From Apostichopus japonicus (Eukaryota > Echinodermata > Holothuroidea > Aspidochirotida > Stichopodidae), in assembly GCF_037975245.1 (NCBI RefSeq), contig NC_092568.1, forward strand, positions 25,093,501-25,157,500: a stretch of DNA of 64,000 nucleotides, read 5' to 3'. Shown piece after piece: positions 12,401-27,400 of the stretch (position 1 is the first letter of the stretch; the number at the start of each line of letters is the position of its first letter). Made by a program: the position numbers and the translations under genes. The notes beneath the pieces were generated by a model. The model had not been told where the DNA came from. It ran no database searches and saw only the letters and a list, made by a program, of their open reading frames with translations.

Positions 12401-15400
12401 ACTAACAGATTTTGAGTGAACTTAAAGAGGTATCGAGTGGAATCTGGTTACATATCTCTAGAAATTGCTATAAACTTTTGAAATGCACGGAGATAGATTT
12501 AACATTATAAGGCACAGCACAGGTGGGGTCTCCTCCTCCTCATTGTTTGATGCACAAAGACAGAAACTAATATTAACCGAGGTATCCCATAATACAGTTT
12601 CCTTTGTACTTTGTTTTATCGCCAAAGATTTCCCGTGCCAGACCTTAGAGATTTGAGTGACATCGCTTGGTTCACGCGATCAGTACGACCCGAAATACTA
12701 CACACTTTCTTTGAAGATCTAGAAGTCAAGACCGTGCTAGGAGATAGCAAATCCAACCAGCAAGAGTTAATCATTCAGGCCAGAGAAATAAATGGTAAAC
12801 CATGTCACCTGATATCACCTTTACTTGGGCAAACAGTGGAAAGGAGATAGTCTTTGTGGTGAAGAGTTGAGGCGGAATTGGTGGTACTTATGGTAATTGG
12901 GGGGGGGGAGTAAATGGGGGAGGACATTCAGTGATATAGTGCAGAAGGAGAGGTTTATTGTTGGTATATGGTTCCAAATTTTTTGTTTTCAGTTTTCTAT
13001 TTCTTTGTATTGCATTGTGTTGTACAGCATTCAATAGATTTCAGTAATAAGTAAGGTGTTTTTATCTGGATATTTTGTATATACTCTTCTTGTGAATGTA
13101 TTAAATAGAGCCTTGAAAAACTTGAAGAAATGCTAAAGATGTGAATGGCTATCAAGCTCACTTAAATGCTTTGCATTTCTTTGTAATATAAATATATATA
13201 TATTTTTGAATTCTTTAATTATGTAATTGTCTTTTGTTTTATGCCTTAATGCCTTAATGGTAACAGCCTCTATGCAGATGGAGAATTCTGCACCATTGAT
13301 ACCATTTCTTAAAGTGGTCAGAGGTGGTGAGGACAACAATGATAAGAAGATTGACTGGCCCAGGTGAGTGTTTCTGGTTTATGTCTTAATGTTACTCATT
13401 GTAATGTGTCTCATGGTACACAGTGTTGCTGCATATTAGCTGTATGGTATCTTTATAAATATCTCAGCCTTGGTAATGCCGTTTCTTCTGATGATGCTGC
13501 GCATTAGCTGATGAAGCCATGTTTTAGGACAACGTCAAATTTAAATGTTTACTTTGAAATTGTGACAGGTCTTCATTTGACATGTTCCAATGAATCAATC
13601 AGTGTCACGCTAATGTGCCTTTAACTCAAACTTTGCTGTCTCTAGTTTACACAGTTTGCTGTCTCTAGTTTACACAGTTTTCTGTCTCTACTTTATGCAG
13701 TTTGCTGTCTCTAGTTTACACAGTTTGCTGTCTCTAGTGTACACAGTATGCTTTCTCTAGTTTGCTGTCTCTAGTTTACACAGTTTTCTGTCTCTAGTTT
13801 ACACAGTTTGCTGTCTCTAGTTTACGCAGTTTGCTGTCTCTAGTTTACGCAGTTTGCTGTCTCTAGTTTACATAGTTCGCTGTCTCTAGTTTACACAGTT
13901 TGCTGTCTCTAGTTTACACAGTATACTTTCTCTAGTTTTCTGTCTCTAGTTTACGCAGTTTGCTGTCTCTAGTTTATGCAGTTTGCTGTCTCTAGTTTAT
14001 ACAGTTTGCTGTCTCTAGTTTACACACTTTGCTGTCTCTAGTTTACACAGTATGCTTTCTCTAGTTTGCTGTCTCTAGTTTACACAGTTTTCTGTCTCTA
14101 GTTTACACAGTTTGCTGTCTCTAGTTTACGCAGTTTGCTGTCTCTAGTTTACGCAGTTTGCTGTCTCTAGTTTACATAGTTCGCTGTCTCTAGTTTACAC
14201 AGTTTGCTGTCTCTAGTTTACACAGTATACTTTCTCTAGTTTTCTGTCTCTAGTTTACGCAGTTTGCTGTCTCTAGTTTATGCAGTTTGCTGTCTCTAGT
14301 TTATACAGTTTGCTGTCTCTAGTTTACACACTTTGCTGTCTCTAGTTTACACAGTTTACTGTCTCTAGTTTACATAGTTTACCATCTCTAGTTTACACAG
14401 TTTGCTGTCTCTAATTTACAGTTTGCTGTCTCTAATTTACAGTTTGCTGTCTGTAGTTTACATAGTTTGCTGTCTCTAGTTTACACAGTTTACTGTCTCT
14501 AGTCTACACAGTTTACTGTCTCTAGTCTGCACAGTTTACTGTCTCTAGTCTACAGTTTGCTGTCTCTAGTTTACACAGTTTGCTGTCTCTAGTTTACACA
14601 GTATGCTTTCTCTAGTTTTCTGTCTCTAGTTTACGCAGTTTGCTGTCTCTAGTTTATGCAGTTTGCTGTCTCTAGTTTATACAGTTTGCTGTCTCTAGTT
14701 TACACACTTTGCTTTCTCTAGTTTACACAGTTTACTGTCTCTAGTTTACATAGTTTACTATCTCTAGTTTACACAGTTTGCTGTCTCTAATTTACAGTTT
14801 GCTGTCTCTAATTTACAGTTTGCTGTCTGTAGTTTACATAGTTTGCTGTCTCTAGTTTACACAGTTTACTGTCTCTAGTCTACACAGTTTACTGTCTCTA
14901 GTCTACACAGTTTACTGTCTCTAGTCTACAGTTTGCTGTCTCTATTTTATATAGTATGCTGTCTCTAGTTTACACAGTTTGCTGTCTTTAGTTTACACAG
15001 TTTACTGTCTCTAGTCTACTCAGTTTGCTATGTTATCCTTTCTCCTCTTGTTTCCATGATCATTGTTTCTATCCCCTCTCTCTCACCCTTTGGTCTTCTT
15101 CCAGACTTGTTGTGTCAATAAATCCCATTCCTGAGCAGAACATTCTAGAGAGATCCAATAACCACCTAGGCGAGCCAGACTCGTCCTTCAGTCGCCACCC
15201 CATGGAGGAATCCATCGGCGAGAGCTACTGCAGACAACAGGAGAACAAAGAACCTTCCCCATTCAGTGCTAAACGAGTGGGTTACATGATGGAAGATCAG
15301 GTAAAGTCAGTCTAGCTTCAAAATCCAACCTTGTATATGTTTATCATTCAGAGATGCATTAAAGAGTCTGGTGCTTGGTTCCATTACGGATAAAGATTTA

Positions 15401-18400
15401 CAAAAAACCGTTTCTTCTGGCTTCCCATCATTTCTTTCATTACTGATAAGTTAGTTATCACAATAGTAATAGGGAAAGACCTCTTCTCAAAAGTCTTTTA
15501 TTCCTTTGTAATTAAAAGTAAAAGTGTGAGCAAGTCGATTAAAAGTCATTTAAATTGTAATTAAAAGTGTGAGCAAGTCATTAACAAATCTGAAACAATG
15601 GTCACGCAAACTTGCTTTACTTCTGCTAGTGTTTGCAATTCAATAGCATCATTTCCTATGATACACCACCTCCCACTTATTAACTTATCATGATGGATTT
15701 TATACTTGTAATCAACCCACAATCAAACGTGGTGAACTGTTTGGAAAAGTTTTCCAAAAGTTAAAGGTTCAAACTTTCTACCTTTCAAGTGACCATCTCA
15801 GTCATCTTTTATCAGTTAATCGTTGCAAACTTCAATACCTATTACTGGTTGCCAGTGAGTTTGCAACAGACACTTAAATGATTCTAACAGGTGATTTGTT
15901 TTTCTTTTGGTCGCCAGATGGTGATGCCCGGAGATCCAGATGAGATGGCAGAGTTCATCGATACCTCGACCAAGAGCTCCAGGTTCAGCCTTCAACTAAC
16001 TTTACCAAATGTATCTGTTCACTTACCTAGCAAAGACTTCTTAGAGACTATTTACAACAGGTAAGACCGTATTGACTTAAGATGGCTGTTTGATTTCTTA
16101 ATTATGATACTTTGAAAATATGTAAAATGTCTGGAATGTCCCCACAAGATACATAATGACTACTAAAATTTTTCAACTGTTAGAAATCATAAACCATTTC
16201 ATCGTCATCAACATATATGATACACACACACCTTGTGAGCAAAGTTCCCAAAATGACTAAAACAAATTTCTACTTGTTCCATAAACACAGTCATATATTA
16301 AAGCAATAACTGCAATACAATAATTTGCTTGTGAAAATTGAAACAATACCATCGAAAAAAAGATGAAATAATTCATACGCTTATGGCATCACTCTGATAT
16401 GTCCAAGGTCCAGTTGAAACTGATTCAAAAAGAACATTGAAACTTGCAAATAAAATGTAAGTTTTTGCCGGAAGTTTAATTTTTGGCATAATTCAAAGAT
16501 GGTGCCTGATTTTATGTCTCCATTAACTTATCTCTCTTTGAAGGTTTGGCAATGACCTGTTGCTATGGACACCATCTGCTCCTACACCCCGTGACATCAT
16601 CAATGTCTGTCAGTCATTCGGACCAGTGGCTGGTATGGATATCTTGTCTCAGTTTGGCTCTCAGCCGTACTTCTCAGTCTGCCAATCCAGTTACGGCTTT
16701 ACTGGTGAGTATCTGAAGACCAAGCAGAGATAAGTTGCAAATGTACCATTTATTACATGAATCACATTTGAGTAGTGACTCATTACTCTTTACTCATTAC
16801 TCATTACCTATATCCTAGCATGGTTGCACTCATGGATTTGTATGTATACTCATACTCAATACATTTTGTAAATCATTGATACTATTGTAATATTGAGTCC
16901 TTGATGTGACACTCAGAGCCTTGTACTCACTTGTACTTGCTGGTACTAATATCAAGGGGACTTCTACTTGTACTGGCACTCATGTTGTTGTACTCGTACT
17001 CATGCCGTTGTACTCCTCGTACTCATGTTGTTGTATTCGTACTCATGCTGTTGTATACGTACTCATGCTGTTGTACTCATACTCGTGCTGTTGTATTCGT
17101 ACTCATGCTGTTGTATTTGCACACATATTGTTGTACTCATACTCATACTGTTGTACTCATACTCATGTTGTACTTGTACTCATGTTGTTGTATTCATACT
17201 TAGCTGTTGTACTTGAACTCATGCTGTTGTACTCTGACATTCATATTCGTCGTATCAATTACTGAATGGAGCTGTTATATGTTGCCCTTTTGCTGGTGAT
17301 TTCATGATATATATTTTTATCCTTTTGTGTAGAGTCTGATGAAGATGATGATGATTTGGAATCCATCAAGAGAAGCTGTGGTAGGAATAAGGGCTCTAAG
17401 GAACTAGCTGCCGGTCAGAACTTCATGTCCTTCAGTCTCGTAGTCGGTCAAGGTTTCCTCTCGGCTCAAATGCCAATTGTGGTGAGTTCACATGGGTTTT
17501 TATTTACCAAAAAAACATAGGAAATGATATCAGTCAGTGGCCTTTGCATTATAATGACTCACACACAAATGTACATGGACATATCATATTTAAATCAATT
17601 GTATAATAACTTAATAATTTTGCTATATTTTTTTTCATTTCTTTATTTCAAAAGAATTAGCCAGTTTTAACCTAAATTCTAACCTTTGAAAGCAGATGTA
17701 CTTATACCTAGTCTACTCTGCACCCAAGAATCTGGTTCAGCCAAATAGTTGTGTAGGTCCCAATGCACAGCCTTTGCTGAGGAACATTTACAAGTTTTGA
17801 AGTCAATGTATTTCTCCCAAATGGTCTTTCATTCCTTTCAAGATACCTAAAATCAAACCTGAAGGCTAATGACCAAAACTCTCTCCCATCTCATTCGAGC
17901 AAAGTGAATTTGGTGACAATTCAATGTCTGAAAAATTGCTTAGGATGCAAATCAGAATAACGTCTCTTGTTATTTGTTAATCATTGTTGACAGAAAGAGG
18001 ACGGTGTGGTCGACATGGATGCTCACGGAGAGATTCTTATACTGTTGGAAGAAACGAACCTCTTTGCAGTTACAGCAGTCAAAGGAGACCCTGGCATGTC
18101 TTATCTATGTGCCCAGGCCAAAACATTGGATGTCTTTCAAAATGGTATGTCACCATGATGAAATGGAAAGTTATTATATTTTTTATTGCAGTTTTATATT
18201 TGGGCGACAAAAGAATGTCATAAATAAAGATTTATTAATTTTCAATGATTTTATGTTGTCTTATCTGTAGATAGCTGACATACACAGACAATGGGGAAAA
18301 GATAAACAAGGGTTATATATGCAATTGTAGGACATGGTGGCATAAAGTCTGGGAATCTTCAAAGGTTGGGTGTTGCAGTCACCTAACGTTTACAAGTTAT

Positions 18401-21400
18401 TTTCCTCGTGGTAAGGGAACTCGCTGTTGGGGTTGGGTGATCAGTGGTTAGTGTGACTGGCATACATGGAAAGCAAATTTTCTTCCCAGCCTCTGTTCTG
18501 AAAATTAAACATATCGGATAGAATTACAACATCAGGACAAAATTATTTTCTGCCGTCTTCTATGTTTATTATAAATATTTTTTTTTTTAATTACCCTAAA
18601 TTTCTTCTCTTCATCGTTTAAGGTGTTACGGCCAACGATTCGGAGAGTCCTTTCATGATGCACGACCCGAGCCAACCCATTCCAGAACACCTACAGCTGT
18701 GTCTTCATCTGTCTGAAGAGGGGGTGACAGGCAAACCGTCTGGGAGACAGAAAACACAGCCGATGTTAGCTCTTGCCCTGAAGATGGAGTTTAAGGAAGA
18801 TACCAACTGCAAGGTACGTTAACTGAAACTGACTCTTACATTTGTTACAATGGTTGTACCCATGGTAACGACGGTACCAAACTTGGCTGGGAAATAGCTC
18901 CAAGGGTGGTGAAATGCTCCATAAGGGTACCACACTTGATTTGGGTACCACACTTGATTTGGGTACCACACTTGATTTGGGTTCCGTATTTGATTTGGGT
19001 ACCACATTTTATTTTGGGTACCACACTTGATTTGGGTACCACACTCATTTGGGTACCATTCTTGATTTTGGTTCCACACTTGATTTGGTTACCACATTTG
19101 ATTTTGGGTACCACACTTGATTTGGGTACCACACTTGATTTGGGTTCCACACATGATTTGGGTACCTTGCTTGATTTGGATACCACACTTGATTTGGGTA
19201 AAACATGTTAAAATGCAATAATCGACCCTAATGTCTGTACTATGTAGACAAATGTCCTTGTTGATCGCATTCTTGTTTACAAAATGTATTTTCCAGCCCA
19301 AAACATCATGATTTAATCAGAAACAACATTAATGGTGACCCCTTTCTTTCAGATGATGCAATGTGCTGTTGGTTTAAGAGGTGCTACTATGAGGGTTACA
19401 TTATCCCAGTTACATCACCACTGGATTGTCCAGGTCAGTTAGAATCAACATACTTACAAGGAACAACATGTTCTTCGCTTGATTTTCATGTATCGTTTCA
19501 CCCATTAATTAATCAGTAAATTAATTAACAACCACTGGATTGTCCAGGTCAGTTAGAATCAACATACTTATCAAGGAACAACAATTTTTTTTTTTTTGTT
19601 CTCTGCTTTTTGTCCTCAACCATTTTGCTGATTAATTTTTAACTTTTCCTATCAAATTTAGCAAACATTTATATCAAATCAATGAATTGTTTGCTTCTCT
19701 GAGACATGTAGATTTTCTACCAATGTTCATATATCATACTTTCTGCTCATCTTTGACTGTGCTAAGTACTATTACTAATACTTATTGCATGCCTGATTAA
19801 CTTTGAATAATGAGAAATAACCTCACAAATAAAGACTTTAAAATTGAAGTTTGATTTAAATTCTCTCAAAATTATATACTTGCACAAGGGATGACGTTAG
19901 AGAATGATGTTGGAGTAGTTAAAGTGTTATACTTAAATATGGCAGTACTGACATGGTGTACCTGTGATGTATAATGGTCAATGATCAAATGTGATATTTT
20001 TTGTGTGAGATATATTGAAATGATGCTAATGTTCACATTTTTTGCATTCTTTTTCAGCTTGGTGAGCTTTTTGACTTAACCGATGTTGAGATCAAAGGTT
20101 ACCAGATACCAAAAGTCATCACAGAATTCCACGCTCATCTATGGGGATGTGGTTTAGATTATAGGTAAGAATCGGTTTAGAAGTGTTTCTTGCCCTTGAT
20201 TTTGACCATCAAGAGCGTTTTAAAGTTAGAAATTCCTTCACTGCTGGTTCCTACCATGATAACAATGGTATAGGTAGAGGGTCATAGCTTTGTTTTGTGA
20301 TACAGTTTGAAGCTAAGCTATCAATGGTAATAGGTTAACACAGTAAATGCAGCTGCTTCAGTTTTGTACTTAAGGGATTCAACTCTTAATGCACTGCTTG
20401 TAATATCTTAAATATCTTAATATCTTAAAAATAGTGCAATTGGTGATTAGCCTAATCTGTCAATAAATTTAGCAACTTCAGCAAAGATTTTTTTATTGTG
20501 CCACTGATCGGGAAAACTAGAACATCAATTTATTATTTCTTTGGCTCGTGTGTAGTTGTACAGTCAATTGCTGTAAGATACAAGATGTTTTCAACCAACT
20601 GTAACAAGTGTTCAAGCCATGTTGTCTATTGGTTTGGTACTGCTGAGTAAGCTATTACCTAAATAAACGTAAATAGGGGTACCATCAAGTAATATATATT
20701 ATGTTTACAAATTACTTACATATTTTACTCAAATTTTGTTTTGTTTTTTCTCTTTGATGACAGGCCTGTTTCCCTTCCACTCAGGTCCTTCTTGTTATTG
20801 GACTCTCTCAGTATATCAAGCAACTTAATGTATGAAGCTAAAATATCTGTGCAAAGGTAAGAAAAGCATAAATAAATGATTTCTTTGCTAATATTACAAT
20901 GTGTATTTGAATATTGAGTAACATCATTGCAAAATTGTACCTATACAGTCATGAAGTAGTGTACACACATGAAGAAGCACCACCACTTGTTAGATTAATA
21001 AAATACATTTAGACAAGGTCACTTGTAGTTGCCAAGCCATAGGGAATGTTTTTTTGTGGTTATTCCTTCCTCTGTGTTTCTTTCCTTGCCTCCAACAGGT
21101 TCCTGGTTGATAATGCATTTTTATTTCTCTCGGACAAATGCAATGAGCAAAGAGTAGATTTGAGGAAAAGTAAGTTTCTTGAAGATTTTCTCAAAAAGTG
21201 AAATCACCTATCTATTGTATTAACATACATTATGGCATCAGATGTTACACCTCACCATGATCAATGGGTAACACGAATTGTTGAGAGTAACACTCAAGGG
21301 TGATAAGAAGTATGATCATTAGGGTTAACACACAATGGGCATGTCCTTGTTGTCATGGTTACCGCTCAGGTCAATTGCAGCAGACACAACAGGTCACTTT

Positions 21401-24400
21401 TCTACATACTATGCTGCTTACAATAAAACAAAATAAGAGAGAATTTCTTGTCTTGTTTTATATGGATTATTTAATTGATTTTCATTTCGTAATGGTGTGA
21501 CTTCAGTTCCATTTTCCTTGAAATGCAATCTAGAATAAGTGAAGTGGCATAGAAAAGAATGTTGGTCTGTAGGAATGGGAGGGGGTGGAGGGTGGGGTGG
21601 TGCTGAAAATTAACCCTCCATGCATTCATGACTATCAACTATAATACCAACCAAGCTTAGTGACAGTATTTGAGGTACAACTAAGATGTTACTGACAATC
21701 AGTTGCATGGTCTCAGTAGTGTTCTCAGCAGATTTAGTTTCAACTTCAGAGAGTTTGATCCTCATGTTTGTTTCTTTTTTTTTTCTTCTCGGTCGATAGA
21801 TTACGTTTGTGTTTTAGACGTGGGTAACCTGGAGGTCAATCTCAGAACGAACGCAGAAGTGAAAGATGACGACAGGCCGAACCTGTCGAGAAACGGTCGG
21901 TTTCCATCCAAAGCTGGAAACAACAACGGTGGAGGTCTCGATGGGAAAAGGGTCAGAAAGGTAAGATAGTGGGTGCTGATTTCAATCAAATCATCCTGGC
22001 TCTTCTCCTCCCTGTGAGGTCGTAACGAGGTCAAATTTAAAGGATGACTTTAGGTAGAATATTAGTCTTGGTATGTCATTGGCCAAGAAGAAAGAAACAA
22101 TTGGAGTGCTAGTAATGTTTCTATAGCTGTTCAGCTTCTCAAGATATTCAACTTTAAAATGTATTTAAATCTCTGGAATGCTCCTTTAAAGCCAAATCAA
22201 TGATGACGTCTGCTCCACAATGCAGGCCTTAATATGAATCCATTGTTTTATAAATCATAGTAACTCAATCAAAACAACCCCAAAAAATTGAAAAGAAAAT
22301 TTATATAAAAATGGTCTAGAAGCACAACCTAGACTGATAACAGTGTCTTTGATTGGAAACACTAAACTGTTAGAGATTCCCACACCTATGGGATGGAGAT
22401 ACCTGTGTGAGGAAAGACAGCTCCATGTACAAGAAATGATATGGTTTTCATGTTCCTTGTATGCCATATTTGGGAAAGTCCAAAATATGGTATCACAGAG
22501 CTGCTACCCGCATGAAGCTATTAGATGCTTTTCATTGTGTTTTCACTACGTCATTTTTCTGTGGTTTATGTGGTAGTAGAATCTCATATATTTTGGTATA
22601 TAACTTAAAAATTCGTCCAGTTTATAGCAGGATCAAAAGTTTACTTTCACCGCAAAGATATGAAAAGATAGACTAAGAGATATTTCACCCAGGTGGCATT
22701 ATGACATGAAGCATTGAGAACAGTGGCAAACCCCAGAGATGACAGTTCACTGAAGCAAAACCTAGTTTTCTTGAATTTTTAAATTATGCTTAGAAGGAAT
22801 TGCCCATTCAACCAAAGTCATCTCTTGAAAGCAGCAATACACAGATACTACCACTCTGATTGCTGTATCAAATTCTCACAGGAACGGTACCCCATATAAA
22901 AGCTACAGTAAACTGTACTGTGAACCAACATGAAAGGTTAAACTCAGACCATACAGTATGACTATCTCGACCATCTGTTTTCAAATCTGTCATAGACCTT
23001 GTTCTTAAGTTTTCTTCCAAATTTACTTTCTAATTGATTCCACAGAGTCCTCAGTTTGAGTTGAGAGTGAGGAATGACATGATTCATATCAGAACATGTG
23101 CAGATTCTTGCAGCGCTCTTGCATCCCTGTTAATATACCTTGCCAGTGATGGAGATATCAGGACCTCCTCCTCCTCCTCTGCTCCTCATGCACCCCCCAC
23201 CATCAACGATGCGGACTGCGAACTCGCAGTGAGTTTTATCGAGATTTACACTTTTTGTCATATTTCGGTACTTTCATGTTTCTAGTTTGTGTAAAAGTAA
23301 GTTGGCCTGACGTTTCGATCCTAGCAGGATCTTCTTCAAAGGCTAAATGTTTCTATTTTATGATTTGCATGGTTTGGTGTGATTAGAAATCAGAAAAAAT
23401 ATTAAAAGGAGGTGGACTGTTGTTTGAATGCCATTTAAGGTCATTTAGAATTAGTTAAGTTTCTAATCTATAATTTTTTGTTCACAGGTCTAGTTAATTG
23501 TATTTTTTGGGTTTTTTTTCTGGCGATTCATATAATGTTAGTTGGATGATCAAAACTGTCTTTGTCTCATCAATTGCAATGTTGTGCACAAGTAGAAACA
23601 TTTTTAAGGCTCAATAAGCTGCTATGAAGTATGGAATCTTGACTTACTCTTTCCTAGACTGAACTTGATACAATGGTCAGCAAGAGTCCTCTTGGTCAGG
23701 GAAATCACCTGGATCAGATGACCATGTTGATGGATGAAGCCATGGAGGAACTCAGCCCTGGAGGAAAGACAAAACAAGGTTCAGGTAAGTGAATGGTAAA
23801 GTTTTCTATATACAGTAGGTTCTATTAGTATGTTTGGGAGCATTAACAATGCATTGGGCATTAACTGAGCATTGTGCATTAACTATGCATTGGGAATGAA
23901 CTGTGCATTGTGCATTAACAATGCATTGGGCATTAACTGTACATTGTGCATTTACTATGCATTGGGAATGAACTGTGCATTGTGCATTAAGTATGTATTG
24001 TGCTTGTAGGGATGTCTTTTGTTTTAGTAGTAGAAGGTTCAATTAGTATGTTTGAGAGCATTAACTACTTTGCATTGTGCTGGTATGTTGTAGTAATCTC
24101 TAGCAGACCATTAAATTTAATTTTACTGTTCCATAGTGTTATCTAGACACATCTCTCTCTGTTTACATTTCTAGACGGTCCTTTCGCTGTGCCATGTACT
24201 CTCTCTGAGTCTCCAAACTCACGCATGTTCTATTTTCCAAACGAAGACACCGGTAGCAGCCCAGTGATGGAGACCGCCATGCTGGATTCTCACCATGACC
24301 TGATCGACCAGGAGCTGCGGATGATAGATGTCGACGAACAAAGCAAGACCAGCCAAGAGGACCATTTCATCGATGACGACGGATTCGACATTCTAGATGA

Positions 24401-27400
24401 CTTGGGAGCAGGGATTGGGGTAGGTTGAAAGTTAAGATGATAAGTATTTTAGTAGGCATTATTAGGGGAATAATTTCCATGACACCCTAGGTCTGTTTTC
24501 AACCCTGTTCCATTGTGGTATGAGGGCTCTTTTGTTGCTGGAAAATACAGCATCTTGTATGACAAGTGTTTGTCTGTTGTCCAGTAGAGAAAGGTGGGTG
24601 TTTCTAAAGTATGACCATCTGTGAATTCATTACCAGTGAATTGGTTTCCTTGGATTGTTATGTTCCAATCTACTTAAGATTTAAGATTTGTCTTTTGGAA
24701 AGTCAGTTTAATACAACTTGGTTGGGATTGGCCATATATCATCCATCAAGTCCTCACAAATATTAATCTTTTTGTCTTAGTATGCTGTTTAGGCGTTTAT
24801 AAAGGAGTGAAGTATTTCTTGTTTCATATAGAGCAGAGATGGAGAACCTGTTGTAAAGGTCCTTGCTCCAAACATTAAGATTTTGGATGACCACTTCTCC
24901 AAGCCCTATGGTAAAGGAGACCAACTGAAGGCACCTGCTCACTTTCCAGATGCTCTCCAGATGTTTACAGTACAGGAATTGACGGTTATATGGCACATGT
25001 ATGGTGGAAATGACTTTGGTATACCCCAGAAGAAAGCTGATGAAAGTCCCAAAGGTTCCAGTAAGCCTTTTCTTTCTACAATAAATAATTCTGTTCCCTT
25101 TTGGAAAAAAGTGTGTTTGTAAAAAGTAGTCAACTAATGTTTAGTCAATGCAATATCGGCTGCGAGTCTCATGCTGTTTGGGAGTAGATTTTAATAAGGA
25201 AGGGTAAATACATGTATTGTATTGTATTTTAGATCCTCCTGCAAGGAATTCGCGAAGAAGCCATCATTGGCTTATCAAAGCCGCAAGCTGACCGAAGTCA
25301 GTCTCTTAGATTCATATTTAACGTCCATGATTATGAATTGTCAATTGTCAACAACTCTGTAACTGGACGACATACATTAATCTTGGAGTGACTCGAACTC
25401 GGGACCTTATGATTGAAAGGCACCGTGTTAACCACTGAGCTAACACTAACACTCCTTGTTCCCTGAGCTGACACTCCCTGCACATATTCTTCTAATCTTT
25501 GCATTTAATTTACATTGAAGGAATAAGTATAACAAATCCAGCGATCATCATGAATCTAATATGATTTTTTAATTTCTTTTTTTTAATGTAGAGCTATCTT
25601 CAGGTATGAAGGAACACACTCATAGCAAACAAAGGTAGGTTATTGTTGTTGTTGCAGCTGTTAGATAACCATATGCAAATTAGCCAGGCACTCTCACATA
25701 AATTAAAAATTGTAGAAGAAGCCAAAAAGAAACCAACATGTACCTTCCGTATAACGAGTTTGAACTAAAGTATCTCCTAATTTATAAAACATTGAAGAAA
25801 AACCCTTGAAAGTGAATCACTTTCTATCCATGATTATTTATGAAGTTAGGTAGGAAACTTCACAAAGTAACATTCATTCCCTTTCCATTTGTTTCCTTTG
25901 CTAGTAACGTAGCACATTTTAAGCAAATGTAATGCATGCGTGTATGTTAATAGTTTGACATGATTTATGACTATGACAAACACGAGCCAGTTGGAAACAA
26001 CCAATCAAATAGCTTATTGAGCTGAGCACAAACTGCCTGATCAGAATATTGGCTGCTCTACTCAACTGTTGTGACATAGTTTTTGGTATGAGTCAAGACT
26101 CTAGACCCCTAGTTGTATAATGTGATAAGTGCATACTGAACAACCATTGCTCATTTAGTTCACAACATTTCTTGTATAATTCAATAGTTCATCTTTGTTT
26201 CTTCATTAGATATAGTCTGATGATACCATGTGCGGATTCAAATGTATTAACTTGCCTCCCTCAGTTGCATGTCATGTACCTTAATACTAACTGACAAGGT
26301 TCAGAATGATTGAGACGATTCGTATTTTGGTTTTTAGGATGGGTTCTCCTGGCTCAGATAGGAAACCAAAGGACCAGAGGGACCCTCAGAGCATGGACTG
26401 GAAGGAGAGAGGGGGCAAAGGAAGGGACCACAAAGTACTCATGGAGTTTCAAGTTAATAAGGTAAAGTGGGATTGAATATTAAGGAAATGTATTATGTAG
26501 ACCATAAACTCGATTATATCATTCCAGCTTAAAATAATTAAACATTTTAAAATTACAAAAAAAAATTAAAACTAAAAATAATTTAGTTCCGAAAGATAAC
26601 AAAGGTATGGCGAAGGCTCGTCTTATTCTGACATCAGAAGCAGTTAGATCTGTTTATATCGCGTGAAGTTTGTTGTGATGTGAGCAAAGTGCAGCATATA
26701 TATATATCTGTTGTTTATTACAGCTTCAGTTCAGACATGAGGTTTACCCAAACCACACAACTCACGCAGCTAGGCAAGTTTTACTCATCAATGACATCGA
26801 GGTTCGAGACAAGCTGGCCGCATCTCAGATCAACAAGTTCCTCTATCAATATTCATCCGGCAAGATTCCCAAGCGCTCAAATGCTAGTATGGTAAGTCTG
26901 TTTTATTTTGGTGGGTTTTGTCCTAATTTTGTACCCTGAGGCCACTGAGTTTTAATCCTGTTTCTAACCAATAATTGTCTTTTCTCTTTCAATATTTTAT
27001 AATGTCCCAGCCGTGCTTCTGTTCATGGTTTCCTTAGAGTTTTCCTTTCTCCTTGTAGAAAAGAGTGAACTTTTTCAATTTTTTATGACAGAAAATTGTC
27101 AGACAAACTCTATTAGGTTACAACATCTTGATGATGAAATGGCAGATGTTGGGAAATGAAGCTTAAATGATTTCCTTTTGAGATCTAAGATTGCTATATT
27201 AAAGAATCAATATTGTCCGTACTTATAGCCATGGGGGGGCCTAAATGTTGTACAGGATGTGACTGTAGCAAAGGAAATGTTATCTATCCCTTTTGAAAAT
27301 TCACAGCTGTTAGATTTAGATCTTTTGCACTACCAATATAACCCTCCCATGGCATCTCTACAGGCCCTGACTATTTAACCAGATTAATTTCTCCCCAATA

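Noticed and set aside
13630-15029. CRISPR-like repeat array
   Set aside because: Units are contiguous with no unique spacers, and the context is a spliced animal gene.
16906-17265. Three overlapping Cys/Val/Leu-rich open frames
   Set aside because: They are translations of the 20-bp minisatellite in ATG2 intron 20.
18819-19301. Open frames on both strands over the GGGTACC repeat
   Set aside because: They follow the 18-bp period of a minisatellite inside an ATG2 intron; low complexity and no start or end context.
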